The position numbers and the translations under genes are program-made. The notes beneath the pieces are model-generated. The model worked only from the letters and a program-made list of their open reading frames with translations. It did no database searches and had not been told where the DNA came from. Shown piece after piece: positions 1 to 6,059 of a DNA stretch of 6,059 bases. Numbering within the stretch: the first letter of the stretch is position 1; each line of letters begins with the position of its first letter. Source of the DNA: Bacillota bacterium (GTDB lineage: Bacteria > Bacillota_I > Bacilli_A > Acholeplasmatales > Acholeplasmataceae); NCBI GenBank assembly GCA_006226985.1, contig SBGC01000021.1, positions 1 to 6,059 on the forward strand. The letters are read 5' to 3'.

Positions 1-104
1 GGTCCAACAAAACCTAAAATCTCTCCCTGTTTGACTGTCATGGTGACAGATTCAACACCTCTAGTTTGTCCGTAATATTTTTTCGCTTGAATAACATCTA
101 TCAT
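1..104 (-). CDS. ABC transporter ATP-binding protein, N-terminal fragment (cut by window edge)
   Basis: This is the first 34 codons plus part of codon 35 of an ABC-type ATPase; the rest lies beyond the left edge. The protein begins MIDVIQAKKYYGQTRGVESV and reaches GEILGFVGP, which is the beta-strand and opening of the Walker A loop (expected to continue NGAGKST). The layout, with a short first strand, a Y.G aromatic region that stacks on the adenine, then V..G...GFVGP, is typical of ATPases paired with ABC-2 type permeases (exporters of drugs, lipids or peptides). That subtype is an inference from very little sequence, and the substrate cannot be told. The ATG at 104-102 is preceded by a perfect AGGAGG at 117-112 with 7-nt spacing. 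The gene follows recD2 after 11 nt and has no room for its own promoter, so it is probably co-transcribed with recD2. Confidence 0.85.
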   Translation of the reverse strand, partial: MIDVIQAKKYYGQTRGVESVTMTVKQGEILGFVG

Positions 105-111
105 ATGTAAT

Positions 112-118
112 CCTCCTA
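112..118 (-). promoter_or_regulatory. Ribosome binding site of the ABC gene, overlapping the recD2 stop codon
   Basis: On the minus strand TAGGAGG is followed by ATTACAT and then ATG. The Shine-Dalgarno AGGAGG occupies 117-112 and the recD2 stop codon TAG occupies 118-116, so the two share two bases. Ribosomes finishing recD2 end on the initiation site of the ABC gene, an arrangement that favours translational coupling or reinitiation. The coupling is inferred; the overlap itself is seen directly. Confidence 0.85.
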
Positions 119-2323
119 CATAAAATCATATGGTGACATAGTATCTTCTTCGTCGATATCACTTTCTATTTTACCACTTAAACGCATAGCGAGTGTTGTT
201 TGTCTTTTTTCTGATAAATGGTTAGCTGCATAAATTAATAAATTCATATCACCTAACATGAGTAAATATTTTTTAGCGCGTGTAATGGCTGTATAGATTA
301 ATTCTTTTTTAAGCATGTGCATATAGTTTCTTATCATCGGTAAAATGACTATTTTATATTCACTACCTTGTGATTTATGAATACTTATGGCATATGCAAG
401 ATTGAGTTCATCTAAATCACTTTTCTCATACATGACTTCATTATCATCATACGATACGATCATGAATTTTTCATCTTTCGCATTCATTTTAATCGATTTA
501 ACAATCCCAATATCACCATTCATAATCATTCTTTCTGGATCATTGACAAGTTGTATAACCTTATCACCTGGATAATATGTTTTATCACCGTATGTGATGG
601 AAATCGTTTGACCTGGGTTGAATGTTTCTTGAAGTATTTGGTTTAAGCGATCAATTCCTAACTCCCCTTTATACATTGGAGCTAAGACTTGGATGTCATC
701 GATCATGGAATAACCTTCATTAAGTGCTCCTTGAACTTGTTTTATCATAACATCTTTAATACGTTCAATAGGTGCTTTATATAAATAGACATCCCCATCA
801 GAAATTAGATCGTCATGAGAAAGATTTTGTTCATTGACGCTTTTTGCTAAGGATACTATTTTAGAGTCTTGTGCTTGGCGGTGAATTTCTTTTAAACGAA
901 TGACTGGAATCACTTCAGCATCAATTAGATCCGATAAGACTTGTCCTGGTCCAACAGAAGGTAATTGATCAACATCGCCAACAATAACAACTTGAGCTAA
1001 AGGCTTGATAGCTGATAAAAGCTTTTTAGCTAGGAACAAATCAATCATCGATGCTTCATCGACAATAATTAAATCTTGTGGTAGTGGATTTGATTGATCA
1101 AATGTGAATTCTCCGTCGTAACTATAACCAAGATGCTTATGAATCGTTTTAGCATCCATATCAAGCAATTCTTTCATACGCTTTGCGGCACGACCTGTCG
1201 GAGCCATTAAAGCGATTTTTTCGCTTAAATAAAGGTTTTTATGACCGAGCTTATAATATTGTCGATACACATCAAGCAAACCATCAATAATCGTTGTTTT
1301 ACCGGTACCTGGTCCACCTGTAATGATGGAGAAAGGTGAAGAAAGTGATGTCAAAATGGCTTGTTTCTGATAATGTGTGTAGGTAATATTTTTTTGCAAC
1401 TCAACGGCATCCAAAAGAGTCTTCATATAGTCTAGATCAACATCGATGGGATGGTCCATGAGCAGCTTAATCTCTTTAGCTAATTCAATTTCTGTGTAAT
1501 AAGATAAAGATAAGTAATATCTTTGGTCCTCTAAGATTAATCGCTTTTCGTTGATTAAGTTTTGGATTGCATCATCAATTGATGTTTCAATTCCTAAAAC
1601 TTGCTCTGTATATGTTTTTAATTGTTCAGATGTTAAATAAATATCACCGTTTTGGTAGGCAATATACTGCATCGCATAAATGACTGCAGCTTTCGTTCGT
1701 CTAAGATCATCTTTTGCAATACCTAACTTTGATGCAATCTCATCGGCTTTAATAAATCCAATGCCTTCAATATCATCAATTAAGCGATAAGGATTTTCTT
1801 CTAACTTTTCAATCGTCAACATCTGATATTTAGATAGCAATTTCATTGATAATTTTCCTGATAAACCGTAACCATACAGTGCAACTAAAATATGCTCATT
1901 TGTTTGGTTCTCAATGAGTTGTTGATAGAATTTTTCAATACGAATAGCAGATAAGCCAATCTCTTTAAGAATTTTTTTATTGTCTAAAATCTTCTTGATG
2001 GCGTCTGGACCAAAATGGTAAACAATTTTTTCTGCTGTTTTTTGTCCAATGCCATGGAAAAATGATGATGATAAGTAACTGATTAGTCCGTTTTCGCTTT
2101 GTGTCTCACATTTTTTAAATGTCTCCACTTTGAATTGATCACCATATGTTTGATGTTTAATCCATGCACCACTGAATTCATAGACAATATCTTCAGAGAC
2201 AACAGGAAAATAACCTACAATCGTGACGATTTCATCTTTTTCATTGATGATACGTGCGATTGAATAACTGTTTTCATCATTATGAAACACGTAGTTTTTT
2301 ACCTTTCCTATTAAAGTCTCCAT
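116..2323 (-). CDS. recD2: RecD2-family ATP-dependent DNA helicase
   Basis: Superfamily 1B DNA helicase of the RecD2 (YrrC-like) type, expected to act as a 5'-3' helicase in DNA repair and replication-fork maintenance without RecBC. At 735 residues it is in the family range. The N-terminal region (about 1-75) fits the RecD2 N-terminal OB-like domain. Helix-hairpin-helix segments follow near 89-104 (FHGIGQKTAEKIV) and 172-201 (with IEGIGFIKADEIA). The helicase core shows Walker A GGPGTGKTT at 336-344 (K342), motif Ia APTGRAAKRM at 374-383, TIHKHLGY at 393-400, Walker B IIVDEAS at 419-425 (D422, E423), motif III GDVDQLPSVGPG at 449-460, HRQ at 481-483, motif V YAISIHKSQGSE at 644-655 and motif VI YTAITRAK at 677-684. 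No key motif is missing. The protein ends in an acidic tail with SPYDFM. The ATG at 2323-2321 follows GGAGGA at 2332-2327. It has its own promoter, and the ABC ATPase gene follows closely. Confidence 0.95.
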   Translation of the reverse strand: METLIGKVKNYVFHNDENSYSIARIINEKDEIVTIVGYFPVVSEDIVYEFSGAWIKHQTYGDQFKVETFKKCETQSENGLISYLSSSFFHGIGQKTAEKIVYHFGPDAIKKILDNKKILKEIGLSAIRIEKFYQQLIENQTNEHILVALYGYGLSGKLSMKLLSKYQMLTIEKLEENPYRLIDDIEGIGFIKADEIASKLGIAKDDLRRTKAAVIYAMQYIAYQNGDIYLTSEQLKTYTEQVLGIETSIDDAIQNLINEKRLILEDQRYYLSLSYYTEIELAKEIKLLMDHPIDVDLDYMKTLLDAVELQKNITYTHYQKQAILTSLSSPFSIITGGPGTGKTTIIDGLLDVYRQYYKLGHKNLYLSEKIALMAPTGRAAKRMKELLDMDAKTIHKHLGYSYDGEFTFDQSNPLPQDLIIVDEASMIDLFLAKKLLSAIKPLAQVVIVGDVDQLPSVGPGQVLSDLIDAEVIPVIRLKEIHRQAQDSKIVSLAKSVNEQNLSHDDLISDGDVYLYKAPIERIKDVMIKQVQGALNEGYSMIDDIQVLAPMYKGELGIDRLNQILQETFNPGQTISITYGDKTYYPGDKVIQLVNDPERMIMNGDIGIVKSIKMNAKDEKFMIVSYDDNEVMYEKSDLDELNLAYAISIHKSQGSEYKIVILPMIRNYMHMLKKELIYTAITRAKKYLLMLGDMNLLIYAANHLSEKRQTTLAMRLSGKIESDIDEEDTMSPYDFM

Positions 2324-2349
2324 AAATCCTCCAGTTAATCTTTAGTAAA

Positions 2350-2358
2350 ATTATAGCA
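2350..2358 (-). promoter_or_regulatory. Extended -10 promoter for recD2
   Basis: The minus strand reads TGCTATAAT: a perfect TATAAT at 2355-2350 with the TG of an extended -10 element one base upstream (2358-2357). At the usual 17-bp spacing the -35 position is only a run of T, so recognition probably rests on the extended -10. A start around A2343 would give a leader of about 20 nt, enough to include the GGAGGA at 2332-2327. The promoter lies just downstream of the mnmA terminator, which supports an independent transcription unit. Confidence 0.75.
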
Positions 2359-2370
2359 TGGTTTTATATG

Positions 2371-2395
2371 AAAAAAAAGGAACAATGTTCCTTTT
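2371..2395 (-). terminator. Rho-independent terminator after mnmA
   Basis: On the minus strand AAAAGGAAC, loop ATT, GTTCCTTTT forms a 9-bp perfect stem (arms 2395-2387 and 2383-2375). The descending arm runs straight into more T, giving eight consecutive T at 2378-2371. The ascending arm overlaps the mnmA TAA (2396-2394), so the terminator starts inside the coding region. The stem is short and moderately GC-poor, so efficiency is uncertain. It closes the nadD-nadE-mnmA unit. The plus strand has only four T after the hairpin and no gene pointing into it. Confidence 0.85.
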
Positions 2396-3521
2396 AACTA
2401 TAGAGTCTTTTTGTTTTCTCCATATAGACTTCTTGGATAAAACCAGCACCTAAACAAACCTCATCTTGATAAAAAGCACAAACCTGTCCAGGTGTCACTG
2501 CTTTAATTCCTTGAGGATATGAAACTTTAATGGTTTGATCATCTACCCATGTGACATTAACATGATGATCGATTTGTCGATATCTAAACTTAGCAGTCAT
2601 GGGTCCAGAAATCTTGGGTCCTCTCCAAATGACATCTGTAATAAGTGCTTCATCTGAAAAAAGATGTGGATGGTTTTCATCAGGCTCGACAAATAATGTA
2701 TTCGTTGATAGATCTTTTCCAACAACATACCATGCGTTGTGAGCTTCTTGTGTACCACCAATACCTAAACCTTTTCGTTGTCCTATGGTGTAGTTCATAA
2801 GACCTTGATGTTTCTTGATGATTGTTCCATCTAGTCTTTTCATGTCACCAGGTTGAGCAGGTAAGTAATTACTTAAAAAATCATTAAAGTGTCTCTCTCC
2901 AATAAAACAAATCCCTGTTGAATCTTTTTTGGTTGCTGTAATGAGATCTTGCTCGAGTGCGATTTTTCTAACTTCTTTTTTGTCTAAATGACCGATTGGA
3001 AACATCACATTTTTCAATTGATCTTCCTTAAGTTGTGATAAAAAATACGTTTGATCTTTATTTTGATCGACTGCTCTTAACAATTTTGGATAGGGTCCTG
3101 ATAGATCAACTTGTGCATAATGTCCCATCGCAATAAAATCAGGTTGATAGGCTTTTGCATAATCAACAAACGCCTTAAATTTGATTTCATTGTTACATAA
3201 AACATCCGGATTAGGCGTTCTATTTTTTTTATATTCGTCCAAAAAATACGTAAAAACACGATCCCAATAATCGTTAATAAAATCAACTTTATGTAAGATG
3301 ATGCCTAACTTATCTGCGACGAGTTTTGCATCTTGATAATCTTTTTCTTGTTCGCATATATCATCATATGCTCTTGGATTTCCATAAATATCTTGGTTGG
3401 TTGCTGAATCCCAGTTACGCATAAACACAGCTTCAACATCATATCCTTCTTTCAATAAAAGATATGCTGCAACTGATGAATCCACACCACCGCTTAAACC
3501 AATAATTACTTTCTTCTTCAT
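2394..3521 (-). CDS. mnmA: tRNA-specific 2-thiouridylase MnmA
   Basis: MnmA adenylates U34 of the tRNAs for Lys, Glu and Gln and replaces its O2 with sulfur supplied as a protein persulfide, giving s2U34, which stabilises decoding of A/G-ending codons. With the start chosen here it has 375 residues, normal for the family. Seen in the sequence: PP-loop GLSGGVDSS at 8-16, MRNWDS at 34-39, NPDVLCN at 104-110 with the first catalytic Cys C109, GHYAQ at 133-137, DQTYFLSQL at 156-164, GICFIGER at 203-210 with the second catalytic Cys C205, and YTIGQRKGLGIGG at 244-256, followed by the beta-barrel C-terminal part. Both active-site cysteines are present. Residues 40-60 (TNQDIYGNP and around) form the longer insert I associate with Mollicutes and some Firmicutes MnmA; this is recalled, not checked. 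The gene starts 4 nt after nadE and ends in a terminator. I see no mechanistic link to NAD beyond shared transcription. Confidence 0.95.
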   Translation of the reverse strand: MKKKVIIGLSGGVDSSVAAYLLLKEGYDVEAVFMRNWDSATNQDIYGNPRAYDDICEQEKDYQDAKLVADKLGIILHKVDFINDYWDRVFTYFLDEYKKNRTPNPDVLCNNEIKFKAFVDYAKAYQPDFIAMGHYAQVDLSGPYPKLLRAVDQNKDQTYFLSQLKEDQLKNVMFPIGHLDKKEVRKIALEQDLITATKKDSTGICFIGERHFNDFLSNYLPAQPGDMKRLDGTIIKKHQGLMNYTIGQRKGLGIGGTQEAHNAWYVVGKDLSTNTLFVEPDENHPHLFSDEALITDVIWRGPKISGPMTAKFRYRQIDHHVNVTWVDDQTIKVSYPQGIKAVTPGQVCAFYQDEVCLGAGFIQEVYMEKTKRLYS

Positions 3522-3531
3522 AACATCACTT
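3522..3531 (-). promoter_or_regulatory. mnmA ribosome binding site that decides the start
   Basis: The minus strand reads AAGTGATGTT before the ATG at 3521-3519. The GTGAT at 3529-3525 pairs with the 3' end of 16S rRNA in the same register as the AGGTGAT before nadD, and it contains the nadE stop TGA (3528-3526). A longer reading would begin at GTG 3545 or ATG 3542, eight or seven codons earlier and inside nadE, but neither has a ribosome binding site. MKKKVIIGLSGG is also where MnmA proteins usually begin. Start 3521 is therefore preferred. Confidence 0.7.
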
Positions 3532-5382
3532 TCTTTTAACATCACTTGGCATGCGATACTGACCTCTTGGAGATAAGCTCACATTTAGAATTTTAGGTCC
3601 TTCAGGTAATGTTTGTCGTTTAAATTGTTGACTGTAAAAGCGCTTAAAAAAGCGATTAACATAAACTTTTGCTTCTGTCTTTTCAAAGTCGAATGCTTCT
3701 TCAACTAACCACTCGATTTTTGATTCATCTGCCCCTTGGTCTAAATGATGATACAAAATAAAATCATTGACATCATATCTACCAATAGATTTTTCAGTAT
3801 CTTGATTTTCAAGAAGTTCTGGAGTGATGGGTGCTTTTAAGATTTTAATGAGTGTATCTTTTAATGCTTTAAATTGATGATGTGCATGATATTCAATAAG
3901 TAGTTGAACCCATGTTTTAGGTAATCCACTATTTACTGCATACATACTCATTTGGTCTCCATTATATGTCATCCAGCCTAATGCAATTTCTGATAAATCC
4001 CCAGTGCCTAAAACAAATCCACCATATTTATTTGCTAAATCCATGAGGATGAGCGTACGGATTCTTGCTTGTGCATTTTCATATGTCACATCTTTATCTG
4101 TATGTGAAATAGATTTTAGATGAAGATCAACAGATTTTCCAATAGGAATTTCTAGTGATGTAACTTCTAAACTTTCCATCAATTTAACAGCAACATTTTT
4201 CGTTGTTTTAGATGTTGCATGTGAAGGCATGGTTACAGCAATAATATCTTTTGCTGAATAACCCAATTTAAGCATGGCTTGATGGCTAACAAGTAAAGCT
4301 AAGGCTGAATCAAGACCACCGGAAATACCGATGATGATTTTTCTACTTTGCTCAGGTAAAGATTCAATTCTTTTCATCAATCCAAGAACTTGAAGTTGAT
4401 TGGCAAGCTCAATATTTTCGTCAAGTCGTGGTTCGGGTATAAATGGTTTTTGACAAAGTGGATGCTCAAATATGAAGTCTTGGTCTTCTTCTACTCTGAA
4501 ATTCACAACTTGATATTGATTTTGAATTTGCATATGCATATCGCGATATGTGCTATCTTGACGTTTTTGATAGTTAATGGCATGAATATCGACATCTGCT
4601 GTTAAAATGGTTGAATCATTCATGAATGGTGCGCTTTCAGCAACAAGAGATCCCATGGTTGCTATCAGTTTGTGTCCCGAATAAACAACTTCAGAACTTG
4701 ACTCAAAATGTCCTGTCGATGTATAGACATAAGCAGCCATTTGTTTTCTTGAGTGATCTAATACCAAATGTTTACGAATGATCGGTTTGCCAACACGTTC
4801 AGTTGATGCTGATAAATTGAAGAATAAATTCGCTCCTGCTAAGCTCATATCATCTGATGGACTATATGTTGCCCATAAATCTTGACATATTTCAACACCA
4901 AAACGAATACCATGATCAGCATCTTCGAAAAGTAAATAACCAAAAGGAACTTGTTCACCAAAAAGTTTTATAGATTTCATTGTTGTTTTATAGCCTGTGT
5001 GGAACCATCTTTTTTCATAAAACTCATGATAGTTAGGTAAGTAGTGCTTAGGAACGATTCCCAGAATTTTCTTTTTTTGGATGATAACAGCACAATTATA
5101 TAGAATACCATTTAAATCAAGCGGAACACCTAAAATATAAACCCCTTGATAGGATGTCTCTTCAATGATTTCGTGAAGTGCTTTTTTTGCTTCTTCAATA
5201 AATGCATCTTGATAAAAAAGATCACTTGCTGTATATCCTGTCATGGTTAATTCAGGAAAAACAATCATGGATGATGTCGTTTTTTCAAGCAAATCTAAAA
5301 TGGCTGATTTATTGAATTGGATATCTCCTACACTGATTTTAGGTGTAGCAGCTGAGACTTTCAAAAATCCTTTTTTAAACAT
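3526..5382 (-). CDS. nadE: Glutamine-dependent NAD+ synthase
   Basis: Catalyses the last step of NAD synthesis: nicotinate adenine dinucleotide is adenylated and then amidated to NAD+ with ammonia released from glutamine in the same polypeptide. It is a 618-residue two-domain protein. The N-terminal nitrilase-like glutaminase (about 1-300) shows the catalytic Glu-Lys-Cys triad: E44 in FPELTMTGY, K112 in VPKHYLPNY and C166 in VEICQDLW. The C-terminal synthetase has the PP-loop GISGGLDSALAL at 352-363, ENAQARIR at 435-442, GTGDLSEIALGW at 459-470, a GDQMSMYAVNSGLPKT stretch at 475-490, IGRYDVNDF at 533-541, and the end signature SLSPRGQYRMPSD at 602-614. It belongs to the fused, glutamine-using class also found in actinobacteria and many anaerobes, not the short ammonia-dependent NadE of Bacillus. 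The ATG at 5382-5380 lies 2 nt after the nadD stop, with GGAG at 5393-5390. The stop is TGA, which supports the standard genetic code. Confidence 0.96.
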   Translation of the reverse strand: MFKKGFLKVSAATPKISVGDIQFNKSAILDLLEKTTSSMIVFPELTMTGYTASDLFYQDAFIEEAKKALHEIIEETSYQGVYILGVPLDLNGILYNCAVIIQKKKILGIVPKHYLPNYHEFYEKRWFHTGYKTTMKSIKLFGEQVPFGYLLFEDADHGIRFGVEICQDLWATYSPSDDMSLAGANLFFNLSASTERVGKPIIRKHLVLDHSRKQMAAYVYTSTGHFESSSEVVYSGHKLIATMGSLVAESAPFMNDSTILTADVDIHAINYQKRQDSTYRDMHMQIQNQYQVVNFRVEEDQDFIFEHPLCQKPFIPEPRLDENIELANQLQVLGLMKRIESLPEQSRKIIIGISGGLDSALALLVSHQAMLKLGYSAKDIIAVTMPSHATSKTTKNVAVKLMESLEVTSLEIPIGKSVDLHLKSISHTDKDVTYENAQARIRTLILMDLANKYGGFVLGTGDLSEIALGWMTYNGDQMSMYAVNSGLPKTWVQLLIEYHAHHQFKALKDTLIKILKAPITPELLENQDTEKSIGRYDVNDFILYHHLDQGADESKIEWLVEEAFDFEKTEAKVYVNRFFKRFYSQQFKRQTLPEGPKILNVSLSPRGQYRMPSDVKRK

Positions 5383-5393
5383 GTTTACGCTCC
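5383..5393 (-). promoter_or_regulatory. nadE ribosome binding site inside the nadD 3' end
   Basis: The minus strand reads GGAGCGTAAAC and then ATG. The GGAG (5393-5390) is formed by the last two sense codons of nadD (GGA GCG), the nadD stop TAA sits at 5387-5385, and nadE begins after two more bases. With 7-nt spacing this fixes the nadE start and implies that the two genes are translated as a coupled pair. Confidence 0.8.
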
Positions 5394-5948
5394 ATATAAA
5401 TGATTTTTTTGTATATATTCATAAACTTCATGAGTAAGATCTGTTTTTCTCTCATGAACAGATTTCCGAATCTTTGATGATTCAATATTGACTGAAAAAG
5501 GGATAAACGTGAAATGGTGCTCTAAATCTTTAAATAATACTTCAGTATCTTCTTCGGTAAGTCCTGTTTCACGTTTCATAACGATAAATGGATAGGTCTT
5601 TAAGAGTTCTTGATAAGAAATCCACGTATGAAAGTCTTTTAAGTTATCCGAACCTATAACAAAGTGAAGATTATGATATGTTTTACTTAATTCTTTAAGA
5701 CTTCCTAAAGTTCCATTATATGTTTTCTTCGCTTCTAGATCACTAATGATGACACGATCCATTCCATTACATAATAATTTAAGCATATCGAAGCGATGAT
5801 GAAATTTTTCAAGTTCACGTTTTTTATAATCATTACCAACAGGTAAGACTAAAACGGTTGAATCTTTGAAAGTATCCAACAGTTTTTTTATGATCTCAAG
5901 ATGTGCACGTGTCGGAGGGTTAAAAGATCCGCCAAAAACGATAACCAT
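5385..5948 (-). CDS. nadD: Nicotinate-nucleotide adenylyltransferase
   Basis: Transfers AMP from ATP to nicotinate mononucleotide, making nicotinate adenine dinucleotide, the substrate of NadE encoded next door. It is a 187-residue single Rossmann-like nucleotidyltransferase domain, slightly on the short side of the usual NadD length of about 190-210. Seen: GGSFNPPTRAH at 6-16, the phosphate-binding GxFxPxxxxH motif in which the first histidine of HxGH is Thr (T13) and the last is kept (H16); IGSDNL at 98-103 with D101; FHTW at 106-109; and SSKIR at 157-161, the ISSxxIR-type second ATP motif with R161. The protein starts directly at the first beta-strand (MVIVFGG), as expected, and the ATG at 5948-5946 has an AGGTGAT ribosome binding site at 5958-5952. 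Members of the family can also accept nicotinamide mononucleotide; the sequence does not decide this, but the neighbouring amidating NadE favours the nicotinate route. Confidence 0.94.
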   Translation of the reverse strand: MVIVFGGSFNPPTRAHLEIIKKLLDTFKDSTVLVLPVGNDYKKRELEKFHHRFDMLKLLCNGMDRVIISDLEAKKTYNGTLGSLKELSKTYHNLHFVIGSDNLKDFHTWISYQELLKTYPFIVMKRETGLTEEDTEVLFKDLEHHFTFIPFSVNIESSKIRKSVHERKTDLTHEVYEYIQKNHLYGA

Positions 5949-6059
5949 TTCATCACCTATTTCATTATATCATATGTATATATGAGTTGATATGGTATTT
6001 ATGTTGAAACAATGATAACGAATAATGCATTTTTCTTTAAATGAATTATAAATATTGGT
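5949..6059. other. Gene-free region upstream of nadD
   Basis: The last 111 bases hold no credible coding sequence on either strand; the ATG at 6001 on the plus strand reads only four codons before TGA. Apart from the nadD promoter and ribosome binding site near its left end, I see AT-rich DNA with a run of alternating TA/CA steps (about 5968-5983) and a small AATGCATT palindrome near 6024-6031. No strong hairpin with a T-tract, no recognisable NAD-related operator and no riboswitch-sized structure is visible. Confidence 0.6.
5964..5972 (-). promoter_or_regulatory. Extended -10 promoter for the nadD-nadE-mnmA unit
   Basis: The minus strand reads TGATATAAT: a perfect TATAAT at 5969-5964 preceded by TG one base upstream (5972-5971). 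The best -35 candidates at 17-18 bp spacing (TATCAA or ATATCA) match TTGACA poorly. Only 15 nt separate the TATAAT from the nadD ATG, so a normal start site (about 5958-5956) would give a leader of roughly 8-10 nt that begins in or just before the AGGTGAT ribosome binding site. Confidence 0.65.

Noticed and set aside
387..575. Plus-strand open frame of 62 codons
   Set aside because: It lies wholly inside recD2 motif V/VI coding sequence on the opposite strand, has no ribosome binding site I can see, and gives a low-complexity Ser/Leu/Ile-rich product.
3077..3286. Second minus-strand frame of 69 codons inside mnmA
   Set aside because: It overlaps well-conserved MnmA sequence, including the NPDVLCN region, in another frame and shows no protein family feature.
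3519..3545. Longer mnmA start (GTG 3545 or ATG 3542) overlapping nadE by about 20 nt
   Set aside because: There is no ribosome binding site upstream, and the extra residues MMLKESDV precede the normal MKKKVIIGLSGG beginning of the family.
4390..4605. Plus-strand open frame of 71 codons inside nadE
   Set aside because: It is antisense to conserved NadE sequence; its hydrophobic look comes from reading AT-rich antisense DNA.
5243..5437. Plus-strand open frame of 64 codons across the nadD/nadE junction
   Set aside because: It is antisense to the nadE start and nadD end, both strongly supported, and has no promoter or ribosome binding site of its own.
6001..6040. Possible regulator-binding palindrome around GATAAC / AATGCATT
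   Set aside because: The symmetry is only 8 bp and easily expected in AT-rich DNA; it does not match an NAD-related operator I can recall with confidence.
5985..6059. Possible divergent plus-strand promoter (TTGATA near 5987, TTGAAA at 6004, TATAAA at 6047)
   Set aside because: None of the -35-like boxes pairs with a -10-like box at 16-18 bp, and no coding start follows before the window ends.
1..6059. TGA-as-Trp (Mycoplasma) genetic code
   Set aside because: TGA ends nadE directly at the family's normal C-terminal end, the other proteins read full length without internal TGA, and the Trp codons I checked in recD2 and mnmA are TGG.

Overview
The window looks like ordinary chromosomal housekeeping DNA from a low-GC member of the Mollicutes/Firmicutes side of the bacteria. 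An Acholeplasma-type organism is my best guess: the DNA is AT-rich, AGGAGG-type ribosome binding sites are common, intergenic gaps are very small, and TGA ends nadE while tryptophan is written TGG in the codons I checked. That argues against the Mycoplasma/Spiroplasma code in which TGA means Trp. The assignment is an inference from style and protein flavour, not from a database match.

All five genes lie on the minus strand, so transcription runs from high to low coordinates. From right to left: about 110 bp without a gene, ending in an extended -10 promoter (around 5964-5972); nadD (5948-5385); nadE (5382-3526); mnmA (3521-2394); a rho-independent terminator that overlaps the mnmA stop codon (2371-2395); a second extended -10 promoter (2350-2358); recD2 (2323-116); and the first 35 codons of an ABC transporter ATPase that runs off the left edge (104-1).

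The first transcription unit holds the last two steps of NAD synthesis. NadD adenylylates nicotinate mononucleotide and NadE amidates the product to NAD using glutamine. They are separated by 2 nt. Four nt further on comes mnmA, the tRNA U34 2-thiouridylase. NadE and MnmA both carry an SGG.DS PP-loop, so two ATP-pyrophosphatase enzymes sit side by side. The second unit starts with the RecD2-family helicase and runs, with an 11-nt gap, into the ABC transporter gene.

I found no mobile element, CRISPR array, RNA gene, riboswitch or unknown gene system. The noteworthy points are small-scale: stop codons embedded in downstream ribosome binding sites, two promoters of the TGnTATAAT type with no convincing -35 box, a terminator whose T-tract lies in the -35 position of the next promoter, and a very short predicted nadD leader.
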